Part shown: one piece after another, positions 44,201 through 56,200 of the stretch | Position numbering within the stretch: the stretch's first letter is position 1 | Layout of the letters: each line of letters begins with the position of its first letter | Assembly: GCA_030248195.1 (NCBI GenBank) | Contig: JASAND010012462.1 | Span: 1-64,000 of the forward strand | Reading direction: 5' to 3' | DNA: 64,000 nt | Source of the DNA: Trissonchulus latispiculum | Lineage: Eukaryota > Nematoda > Enoplea > Enoplida > Ironidae | Translations under genes and position numbers: made by a program | The notes under the pieces: model-generated | The model's input: the letters and a program-made list of their open reading frames with translations, nothing else | Databases searched by the model: none | What the model was told of the DNA's origin: nothing

Positions 44201-47200
44201 CACAAAATGCACTCTTTTGGTCCAGTTTAAGTTTGCTAGACTATAGTTTACGACAAATTTTATTTACACGCCCAACAATTGTTTTACAAAATAACAAATC
44301 ACACTTTATATTTAAAACTTGTCATTTCAGAAGTTGTTACGGAAATTGTTACCGAAATTGTTGAGGTAGAAGGCTCAACCCAAAGTGGATCAGATGAAAG
44401 TACTGACAGCGATAGTGAAAGCACAGATTCTGACAGTGACTCCGATGAAAGTACTGACAGTGGAAGCGAATCGGAAGAAAGCACGGATTCTGGCAGTGAA
44501 TCTGAGGAAAGCACGGATTCTGACAGTGACTCCGATGAAAGTACTGACAGCACGGATTCCAGCTGTGGAAGCAGAAGCGGCAGTGGAAGCGGTAGCGGAA
44601 GTGGAAGCGGATCAAAGGAAAGCAGTGGTTGCGGCAGTGGGTCTGACGAAAGCACTGGCAGCGGAAGTGGCTCGCAAGAAAGCACGGATTCTGGCAGCGG
44701 CTCTGATGAAAGCACTGGCAGCGGATCTGACGAAAGCACGGATTCTGGCAGCGGATCTGACGAAAGCACTGGCAGTGGATCCGATGAAAGCACGGGAAGT
44801 GGAAGCGAATCGAAAGAAAGCACGGACAGCGGCAGCGGATCTGATGAAAGCACTGGTTCTGGTTCAGGCGAAAGCGGTGACTCAGGATCAGGCGAAAGCA
44901 CTGGCGCTGGCTCTGGCTCTGGAGAAAGTGGCGGCTCAGGATCAGGCGAAAGCACTGGCGCTGGCTCTGGAGAAAGTGGTGGCTCAGGATCAGGCGAAAG
45001 CACTGGCGCTGGCGCTGGCTCTGGAGAAAGCGGTGACTCAGCATCAGGCGAAAGCACTGGCGCTGGCTCTGGCTCTGGAGAAAGTGGTGGCTCAGGATCA
45101 GGCGAAAGCACTGGCGCTGGCTCTGGCTCTGGAGAAAGTGGTGGCTCAGGATCAGGCGAAAGCACTGGCGCTGGCTCTGGCTCTGGAGAAAGTGGTGGCT
45201 CAGGATCAGGCGAAAGCACTGGCGCTGGCTCTGGCTCTGGTGAAGGAAGTGGAGGTGGTCTGGGCAGTGCTTCCTTGGAAAGCGACGGTGGCAATGGAGG
45301 AGGTAAGATTCACTGAATGGTAGTTGCAACTTTGATTATGTAGTAGCCACCCTACATTAAACACATTTTGCAGTCGCTTAATGGTACCTGGCTCCCGGAA
45401 CCACCAGGGATTTCACCCCCCCCCCCGAACTGGGGTGGGGGAGAGATGAGGACGATGTGACTTAGATTAAAGGAGAAACACAACCAGTTTTTATTAGACA
45501 TAAGCAGAACTGAAGTCACAAGAATAGGACAGACATACAATGTTACAATATGCAAATTAGGTTAGTCTGACATTGTTCCGTGTAAACAAGATAAGATCGG
45601 AAAGTTCAAGTCTTCACAACGTGACAGACGAGTGTTTCTTCCTTCGGCTCGGCTCGGCTCGCGAGAAAATGTGGTCGGCTCGGCTCGGCACGGAAGAATT
45701 GAAAGTGGGTCGGCTCGCCTCGGCTCGGCTCGCCCAGCTTGAAATTTGAAATTTGACCGATCGCATCGAATTGTGGGTTTTCGACGTTGTTTTCGACAAA
45801 AGACCTGAAAACAGCTGTCTAGTTTTTGTGTACCAGTGAGAATCACCAAAACTCGATCTACGGAGTCCACCATTATAAGGTTTAATGATATTGGTATTTA
45901 GTAAATGTATATTCTACGAAAGTGGGCGGGCACCCATTCATGCTTGTTTTGCTTAAAATTTATTATTATTTTATGCTATGTATACAATATGCAAAGCAAC
46001 CAGTGATCCACGCCGAAAAAATCATGAGAAAACTTGTTTTTGTTTTCCGCAGTATTGAAGAAAGAAGAATCTGATAGATTGAAAAATGCTTGAGAACTCA
46101 GCAATAAAATTCAGAACTCTTAATTATTTTTTGAATTTCAACAAATTCTCTAATTGCTCTCTGCCGATCGTAACTATAATCGTAGTCAATTATAATTATG
46201 CAGAATAATTTTAGACTCTAAAATTAATATTAGTATTTCTGGTATATAAGAAGCAGTTTTACAAACTTTTCTGCTATCTAATAAATTACTACAAAAATCC
46301 AAAGCCACAGTAAGACTATGCAAACTTTAATTGTAATATTTTTTGATGAAACCAAATATGACACGTTGAAACAATTTAGTCAAAATTTTTCTTTCTAATT
46401 ACACCATACATAAGTTGACTTCAAGCACAGCCTATCATTTAGAATAAGTTGGCTTGGAAGGTGTGAATAAAGCCAAGAAAAAACAGGAAATTAAGCGACA
46501 AGTTGAAAACAAAAAACTGAATTCATTGCATTTGTTGGCTATTTGTTTGAACTTTACTTGCTTTGAATTCGAGTCACAAATCTCAATAACATATAAGTTG
46601 GACAAATTCCAGAACAAGACGAAACTCATAAAAAATTGTACATCGTCTAAATGTGATCCCACTGGATTCAGCTTTTCATGCTTGTTTCGCAAGTAAAGAT
46701 TATGGCGTACCAGAATGTCAACATCAACACAACTCAGACACATCTTTCAGTCACCGTCTGTCGTAAACTCCTTGAAATGTTAGCTCATTTAATTATTAAA
46801 GATAACGGTTGAAGCAATAACTTTTACACTTATCCATTCAAAGTGATAATGTCAGTTCCTTATGCCACAAATAAACGTCTATATTTCAGGAGGTGGTCAA
46901 GGCGAACTTGGAGATTGGAGTTTAGGTGCGTGAATATTTTCCCCTATAGTTAGTTGCATGGATTCTGTGTAAAGAAATTTTGTTTTATTATTACAATTAT
47001 ATAGAAGCCGTGTATGTAACATAACAGCGATTTATTTGCGAAGAAGCGGATCATGGCTAGAAGCGGTTCAAGGTGGAATGCTGCTTTAGTAAGCCATCTC
47101 TGTCAAGACAACATTATGAACGGAATTTAATCTAAGGATTAATTCTAAGATAACGCAATCCTGTGTCTTGGCTGCCCGGAATCAAGTAGCCAGTATTTAT

Positions 47201-50200
47201 TTCATACACGGTGCCGGCAAATTAAGAGTTCTTTTTCTTCTGCAGCATTTTTCCAAATAGTTAACCAGCCAGTCAACATGTCTGGTTAGCTAGCGAGTAA
47301 CAATGAACTATACACTGATCACTGATGCTATTTGTGCAATGTTTATTTGTTATAGAAACGGAGATCATCATTCTTGGCTGCACAGGAGCCGAGTTGGAAG
47401 TGTCAACATTCGAGTCCCTTTTCATTCGTGAAGAACTTTTTGAAGCACTTCATCTGAACTTATCTATTGCCATCAGTATCGAGATCACTTCAAGTAATAC
47501 TCGTCAAAACGTGTACATTCTCTTTTGGTTGTTTGGTTGGTTCGTTGGTTCTCTGTTAGAAACTGGATTAGTTATAAGCATTAAAACCTGGAGTAAAGTA
47601 AAGTTGGCGTTAATTTAATTGTATTAACATCTGGTTATCGCCTAGCAATTTTCAGAAGTTTTTGTATTTCGTATGTTAAAGTTGCCGCTTTACAAAATTA
47701 AAAACATGCGTTTAGGTTTTTATACACTATTACTACAACAAGGGGATTACTACAACAACTAACCTGAATGTTCCATGTTTGTTTTCAGGTACAACGATAG
47801 AAATAACAGTTTTGGCCTCTGTATACATAGAAATTTTGGTTGATATTAGAGCAACAATTTCAAGCGAGCTTGTACAATTCACGTCATCAGGAGGCGGTCT
47901 TGTGGAGGTTATATCTGCCAACTCCGAAGGTACCTGTGATAACTGTCGAATATATCTTTAAAACCGAATTGAAACCATGCTGCAGAGTTAATGACATTCA
48001 CTGCTGGTAATAGGATTCCGCTAATTACTGATTTTGGGATTTCAGTTAATAGACTCGTTTTAATGAATTGGTTTGCTTCGCGAATTCAATTCATTAGGAT
48101 CTGAATATCTGTTATAACAAGAGTTTATAATAGGAAGAGTAAGACACTCAGCGCTTCCTAATGTATTAAGCTTACAATATGCTCGAAACATTATAGCCGA
48201 AATCTCGGGGGCTTCTCAGCGTGTAAACATGTCTGACATTTTCGTCAATTTAAATACTGTAACTTGAGCTCGGAAGGTTGTACAGCAATAATTTTTACAT
48301 CGCTGTGTTGCGTTGAACGAGATCTTTTAACAATATAAAAATTATATAGTTCAGTTTAGGAAATTTCTCATAAATACGGCATCCTTTCCACGAAAATTTC
48401 GTCATTCATCAATATACCTTACGTTGTTGCGGGATTTTTATGAGACTGTCTGAACCAAGCTACATAATATTATTATCGTTAAAATTATTCCGTTCTACGC
48501 AACATAATTATATAAAAATTATTGCTGTACGACTTGCCTAGCTCAAGTTATAATATTTAAATTGTCGGAAACGCCCGATCTTGGAAGATGTCAGCGTGCT
48601 ATATTTAAACGCTGAGAAGCTCTCCTACCGAGATTTCGAGTTTAATGTTTCAAATTATTGCAAGTTTAATACAGCCAGAAAGCGCTGTCTTACTCTTCCT
48701 GTTGATAATAGTTATTACACAACATATTATAATCTATATAATGCTAATTTAGGTAGCGAAAGAGAAGATACTGACGCAGGAGCCACAGAAGGCGCTGAAG
48801 GAGAACAAGCTGATAGCGCAACAGGTAGCCGCATCAAAAAAGTTTTGGTTCCCCATGCTCTCACCAAAAAAATATCATTATTTGATGTCAGCGTTGTCGA
48901 AACCATACAATTGTCAAATTTTACGTGGATTGATTTGAAATTTTTTGAAATATTAAACTATGTAAATATGAATGCAAATATACAAAAGCAACACCTTCGC
49001 GACTACAACCTAATTCCTTTGTTTTATGTTTAAGGATCTGGATCTGGTTCTGCAGAAGCTGAAGATGAAGCCGCAGCTGAAGACGAAGCCGCAGCTGAAG
49101 ATGAAGCCGCAGCAGAAGATGAAGCCGCTGCTGAAGACGGAGCCGCAGCTGAAGATGAAGCCGCTGCTGAAGATGAAGCCGCTGCTGAAGATGGAGCCGC
49201 AGCTGAAGATGAAGCCGCAGCAGAAGATGAAGCCGCTGCTGAAGATGAAGCCGCAGCTGAAGATGAAGCCGCAGCAGAAGATGAAGCCGCTGCTGAAGAT
49301 GGAGCCGCAGCTGAAGATGAAGCCGCAGCTGAAGATGAAGCCGCTGCTGAAGATGGAGCCGCAGCTGAAGATGGAGCAGCAGCTGAAGATGAAGCCGCAG
49401 CTGAAGATGAAGCCGCTGCTGAAGATGGAGCCGCAGCTGAAGATGAAGCCGCAGCTGAAGATGAAGCCGCTGCTGAAGATGGGGCCGCAGCTGAAGATGA
49501 AGCCGCAGCTGAAGATGAAGCCGCAGCTGAAGATGGAGCCGCAGCTGAAGATGAAGCCGCAGCTGAAGATGAAGCCGCAGCTGAAGATGAAGCCGCTGCT
49601 GAAGATGGAGCCGCAACTGAAGATGGAGCCGCAGCTGAAGAAGGAACTGACGATGCTGCTGCAGATGAAGAAGGAGCCGACGAAGGCGAAAGTACTGGTG
49701 CTGGCTCTGGAGAGAGTGGTGGCTCTGGATCTGAGTCTGGCGAAAGCACAGGCTCTGGTTCAGGGGAAAGCGGTGGCTCTGGATCTGAGTCTGGCGAAAG
49801 CACAGATGGAGCCGCAGCTGAAGATGGAGCAGCAACAGAAGATGAAGCCGCTGCTGAAGATGAAGCCGCAGCTGAAGATGGGGCCGCAGCTGAAGATGAA
49901 GCAGCAGCTGAAGATGAAGCCGCAGCTGAAGATGGAGCAGCAGCAGAAGATGAAGCCGCAGCAGAAGATGGAGCCGCAGCTGAAGATGAATCCGCAGCAG
50001 AAGATGGAGCCGCAGCTGAAGATGAAGCCGCAGCAGAAGATGGAGCCGCAGCTGAAGATGAAGCCGCAGCAGAAGATGGAGCCGCAGCTGAAGATGGAGC
50101 AGCAGCTGAAGATGGAGCAGCAGCTGAAGATGGAGGCGCTGCTGAAGATGAAGCCGCAGCTGAAGATGGAGCCGCCGCTGAAGATGGAGCAGCAGCTGAA

Positions 50201-53200
50201 GATGAAGCCGCAGCAGAAGATGGAGCCGCAGCTGAAGATGGAGCAGCAGCTGAAGATGAAGCCGCAGCAGAAGATGAAGCCGCTGCTGAAGAAGGAACTG
50301 ACGATGCTGCTGCAGATGAAGAAGGAGCCGACGAAGGCGAAAGTACTGGTGCTGGCTCTGGATCTGAGTCTGGCGAAAGCACAGGCTCTGGTTCAGGGGA
50401 AAGCGGTGGCTCTGAATCTGAGTCTGGCGAAAGCACTCCTTCTGGCTCTGGAGAAAGCTCGGAAAACGGTATGTCGCTTAGTAATCGTTTCTTAGAGTGA
50501 AATACACAACAGTGCTTTGGGTTGCGCAATATTTCTGCCATATAACTGATGTTTTCCATTTTCACATATTTTGTGCTGCCCAAGGGTGTATAATGCAAGA
50601 CATGTGCGTTTATTGCAAAACATTACTTATCACTCATAATAGCCGTTCAAAGGTGACCCCCGACATGTGTTTATAGGAAAATCTTGGACAGCATGAGGGC
50701 ACCTGTGGCCAAAGGTGTCAACATTTTTTCAAATTCAATGTTTTCAAAATTTTTGCCATATTTTATATCCAGTTGACAGTCGTATGAAAGAAATCGATCG
50801 CATTTACGCAAAAATACCATTTTCAAACATACAGGCAAACGAATAACAATTAGATAACGACTACGTCTCGAATAGTTTATATCCTCTGTAGGGTCTTCAA
50901 ACTGACAACTTTCGTTTTATCATACGGTTTCTGTAACACATAAGATTTCATAAGAAAACATTTCGGCGAATTTCTGAAGCGAAAATATGATAATTGGCAC
51001 TATCTCACGAAGGACAGAAGATAGCAAGATCCTTCCAAAATCAAAAATGTAGAGCTCAACAATGGCTTTCAAAGGAATATATTTATTGCATTGCTAGCTC
51101 TCAGAAACAGATAAAATTCTTCCGGAACGGTGTAAGAACACTAGAAGAAGTTATTTTGAAATGCTTCATCAAATTTCAGTTTGATTTGGATCGTGTGCTA
51201 ACCAGGCATGCACAGGAGGCGAAATTTTGGGAAGGGGCGGTGAACTGACGACCCAACACCGCCGAAGAACCGGATTGTTTTTTGGTTTTTTGTTCCAATA
51301 TCGGATTCAGGAGGGGTAAGCAGGGTTTTTTGGGGATTGAGACCCGGGTCTAGGGGGCTCCCCAAATATTCCCTCAAGCACACGTATGATGGTTAACAGT
51401 AGGTTTCAACAGTGTTAATGACCACTTAGGCCAATCAGCCTAACTTTTCAACCATTAGAAGTACATCATATTTTTGTAACTGTCTACTGTTTGCAAACAA
51501 AAGGTTGTTTTTTCATGCTTTTTTACGTTGGTCTACACTGCTGAGTGCTGACTCAGATGCAGTCTTAATATGCAGGAATGTGTGCCGTTGTAGGTTCTAT
51601 CAAGTGTGTGTAATAGATAAGAGTAAGACACTCTTAAGCTACCATGTTGAAATCATGCAAGGTATGCTCGGTGCGTTAAGTCAGGACCCCCCCCACCAAG
51701 GAACTTACGGGATCCCACTTTGCACAAGATACACGTTTTCGTATAAACGCATGGCTGCATAATTTTAACTGTCATGTCATAACTTTAACTAGGCTAATGT
51801 TAATTCGACAACTTTCTAGCATTTTTTCTGCTCCTTTTAGTGATATAAAAATTGTTTCATAATTCAAAAATTCGAAGGAATGTAATATGCAGCAATTTTT
51901 ATATCATAGGAAAGGAAAAAAGCTGTAGCAAATTTGTTGAAATAGTTTTTCAATTGCATTTATGTAATTAAAGTTAGAATAATTAGTAAAAAATAAATGA
52001 TAAATTACCTACCGAATCCAAACCCGTAAGCCTGTAGATAATTAGCGAATCAGAATTTATATGAAAGCGTGTATGTAGTGCAAGGTGTGGTAACCAGGTA
52101 AAGCACCGAGCATACCTTACATGATTTCGACATGGTAGCTTAAGAGTGTCTTACTCTTATTTATTATACACTCTTGGTTCAATTACTTCACGAAGTTTTT
52201 TTCACGTGAATAGACGTGTACTTTAAGACTGGTCCGTATTTTGAAGTTTTGGAGTTTGCCGTGGAAATTTTAGGTTAAGTATTTTTTGCAGTTTTTCCTC
52301 CAAAGCTAGAGTTAAAGTCTGTTCGCATGTGTACCGGAGAAAGGTAGCCCATGATGTGCATGATGCACTGAATGTTGCAGAAAGGTCAAAATGAAATGTT
52401 GTCGAATCATTTTTCTTGATGTCATAGAAAGGCACCCCTAATGAGCTCAGAATGTTGTGATAGGTCACACTTGAACATTGAGGAATGACCCTTGATAAAA
52501 GATAAGCCAACAGCTACCAGTCGTCCTGTTAATACCGAAAGGTGTATTACTTTGCACTGAACCTTTTATTTGTGACTTCAGTTTAGTTGTTAATAGTCGA
52601 TTACGTTTCATCTCATTCATTTATTCGTTTCATTCAGAAAAGCGTTATTCTCACTTTGGAAGGAGCCAACCTAGAACAAACTGAGGAACAAGCAGCTGAA
52701 CTGTTGCAACAGATTAAAGATTTGGTTGTCCAAAACGTACTGGATTTACGAATCCTAGCAGGTATAGATAATGTATAACTGTTGCTGCAGCAAACTTAGG
52801 TACAGCAGGATGGATATAGAGATGTTATTAGTAGTGGTAGTTATCAGTCACTTGGTGCATGAGAAGTGTGACAAAAATGGGAAGCATTTGAGTTTGAGTT
52901 TGTGAATTTGTCGATTTTTCAGAAAACAAAGTTGAAGTTGTCTTTGAATCGGATGGTGGGGAAGAATCTGCGGTTTCTGATGACAGTGGTCTTGCAAGCG
53001 AAGAGAGCGATGAAGAAGATGAATCCACCGGCGCGCCGAGGAACCCGCCGTGATCTTGAAGGATCTGGTCGTTTCCGGATCTCTGGTTTTCCGCCTGCAA
53101 AACGGACAAGAAGTGAAAGTGGTCAACGTCGAAGTGGAAGAATCAGGTACATAAGCTATCTATATATAATTTATGGGGGTCTCTTGCGCTACCCCCCCAG

Positions 53201-56200
53201 CCATAACTTTTGATTTTTTGACCAATAACTTAGAAATTTGGTATGGGTGCATACTGGAGGCTTATGAGTTCAAAAATTTAAAAATTTTAAAAATTTAAAA
53301 ATTTTAAAAAAAAATTTTGAATTTTTGTTTGGTAAGGGACCCAAGGGGACCAAAAATGTTTTGAAAAACAATTTGCTGGAAACTTGCATAGGGGGTTCTC
53401 AGGGGCGCTGAGCACGAATCCGAAAACCGTTTTTCGATTCAGCTTTCGTTAGCCGAGTATGAGCTAAGCTTGTAAGCGTAACATGTAAGCTTATACTGAG
53501 CGAACGAACAGCTGAATCGAAAAAAGGTTTTCAGATTCGTGCTCAGCGCCCCAGAAACCCCCCTATGCAAGTTTTCACCAAAATTTTTGGTTCCTCTTGG
53601 TCCTTCCCCCCTTACCAAACAAAAATTTAAAATTTTTTAAATTTTTTAAAATTTTTGAATTTTTGAAATCATAAGTCTGCAGTATGCACCCCGACCAAAT
53701 TTCAAAGTTATTGGTTAAAAAAAATCAAAAGTTATGGGTGGGGGGACGCAAGAGACCCACTTATGGCAAGCCAACCGAAAGTTTTTACTGTTGGCAACAG
53801 TTTGCCAATTCTGCGACAATTACGTTGCTGCCATCAAAGATCTGACATTTTTCAGAAACGGTGTATGATGTCCAAGGGATCGTGTACCATTGCGATAGGT
53901 CCTAGGATAGAGATGAAAACAGTTTAGGAATAAAAGCAAAATATTGGCCCGGTCGGAGACCGAACCACTGCCCTTCTACTCTTTACGTCAGAGGTGGTAA
54001 CCACTACACCACCGAGTCATCCCCTGAACTTCTGTATCAGGATTATTAATCTTTCCTGTGCCTACTTCCCTTACACATGCCGGCTCCTTGTTCTCCTTAC
54101 TGTGTTATGATGACACATACATGTGAATTGAGGGGAGGGTGAACCGGCGGCTGAAGGCAGACGAAAAACCAGAGTTTTCGGTTTTTGTTTGTGATGTGTA
54201 CGCTTCTAACTTCATTCACATCATGACATAACATACAACGTAGGCATAAATCACACTTGCTAAATCTTACTGAACACACCAGTTTGCTTTTAAAGGGGGA
54301 GAGGAGGCCAGGCATGTGGAGTGGGGAGAAACAAGTACATGTTTTGTCTTAAGTAGTAATAACGCGAACTGCCTTAGTCAAAGCATAAATTTATTTGTAT
54401 TCTACGTTCTGCAGGCTCTGGCTCTGGTTCTGGTTCTGGTTCCGGCTCTGGCTCTGACTCCCAGGAAGGTATGCACTAATAAAATGCATAAATCGTCGTA
54501 TTATTATTAGCATCTGTCTGACTTTAGTTCAGAATTATATTGAGCATGAATATGTTACAATTGATTTTAAACGGTTAAAACGGCATATTACAATCTGAGG
54601 CGTCAACGCGCCTCTCTATACATTCGCGACTATGAATGCACTTTTAGCCTTTACATGCACGGCTCATATGCAGGAGCCGTACTTTGGGAGAGAAGTAGTT
54701 TAGGTGGCAGTTTCAGAGTTTTGCCACAGATTTCTGAAATCCAAATCCTAATCCTTATAAATTCTAAAATGAGACTGTGCGTGAGAGCTTGTCTCTGAGG
54801 AAACAATAAGCTTAATCCTCCTCAAACACTAATAACACAGTCCAGGAAACTAACATTACCCTTACGTAAGGTGACTAGCGGTAACATGATTAATCCAAAA
54901 TTAAAACTCTATCGTATAGTAAGCATAATGCTTTATTCCTTTTGCAGATTCCACAGGCTCTGGCTCTGGCTCTGGCTCCGGTTCAAGCGAACAAGGTAAA
55001 GAAACCTTGGACCAGTTACCATTAGCGGGTACCTAATCTTCAACAACCAAATTGTACCCAGCAATTTATTCGAATTAGGATTTGTTGTAAAAATTTGATT
55101 GTAGTTCCGGTTCCAGCTAAAGTTCACTTTTTCTTACTGGAGAAAGTCACATTTATGGGAAATTAAACAAAAATCTGTTTTTATTATAGATTCCACAGAT
55201 TCCGGATCTGACGAGGGTATTTCAGTTTTTACTTATTTAATTAATTTCGTTTTTCTAGATGATTCATTTAGTTCGCGTTTCTAGCAGAAGTTGCATTTTG
55301 ACTAGACATTAGCCAAACCATTGCACCAGAAAAGCAAGCGTCGGGCAAACAGGCAAATCTGTAGAAATGATGCATTGTATTAATCATAATGGAACGGTGA
55401 AAACGCCTGCCCTGCAGTCACTTAACGCAAAGCCTTAGTCCGAAACAAGAGCGAGACAGGGAGTATGCCTGTTGAGACTAAGTTATTATTAACTAATTAT
55501 TAATTTAGGCAGTGAAGAATCCATACTACTTGAACTGGACAGTCCAGTTGACCCGTCAAGCGAAGCTGAACAAGAAGCTCTTGAACAGTCAGTTCGAAAA
55601 GAGCTCCAAGTCAGTGCATCCCTAAAGCTGGAAGTGAAGGTCAGAACAGGTGAGTACATAGATTTGAATTTTTTAGCATTCGAATTAGCGACTGACTACT
55701 GATTTCGAGAGACCATCTATGAAATCTAATTTTCCAAACAGACCAATACTTTACTGCTAAATGGTTGAGCAGATCAAAATATTACCAAAAGCGTACTAAC
55801 CTTGAGTAAGAAACGACTCATACAATTAATCCAGTTTATTCCAGCAATGTTGTCGTTAGTTTATGTCTACTACACCCGAGTTTTTTCCTCAAACTAATAA
55901 AAAAACTGGGTTGACTTTTGATTTGAGTTTAAGTTTGATTTAATTTTCATTTCTAGAGACGGAAGTCGAAGTCAGCTTCCAGCCAGAATCTGAAGAAGAA
56001 CAAGCTGAGGCTGCAGAGGCTGCGGCAGTTCTCAAAGATTTAGTGGTCCAAAAAAGCCTGACACTAACCAACTCTCGTGGTCAAGTCGTCAAAGTGATCA
56101 AAGCTGAAAAAGAGTCCAAAGACTCTGGCAGCAGCGGATCAAGCTCAGGTAATAGCTATGGCGAAATAGACAGGCATGTTGCTAAAGTATTAATGTTAAA

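Noticed and set aside
44299..45294. 331- and 326-codon minus-strand frames and a 312-codon + frame
   Set aside because: All are shadows of the Ser-Gly-Glu exon; only the frame with EVVTEIV and GNGG links to neighbouring exons.
45562..45873. 103-codon minus-strand frame with RAEP repeats
   Set aside because: It translates the CGGCT island; no start context, splice partner or similarity was seen.
49026..50495. 489-codon + frame (LKMKPQ repeats)
   Set aside because: It is the same minisatellite in another frame, without acceptor or donor support and without relatives.
49030..50598. 522-codon open frame on the minus strand, rich in SSAAAP
   Set aside because: It lies opposite the AAAED minisatellite; the repeat has no stop in several frames. 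Only the + frame joins flanking exons with correct phase.
52597..52637. Alternative acceptor (AATAG) that would put the gene B D2a exon in phase
   Set aside because: It has a poor pyrimidine tract and would add residues absent from all other D2a exons; the acceptor at 52637 is much stronger. It remains a possible rescue that cDNA could test.
53946..54019. A functional tRNA gene
   Set aside because: The acceptor stem is unpaired, the T arm is weak and the anticodon loop lacks the expected T; a SINE head is more likely.
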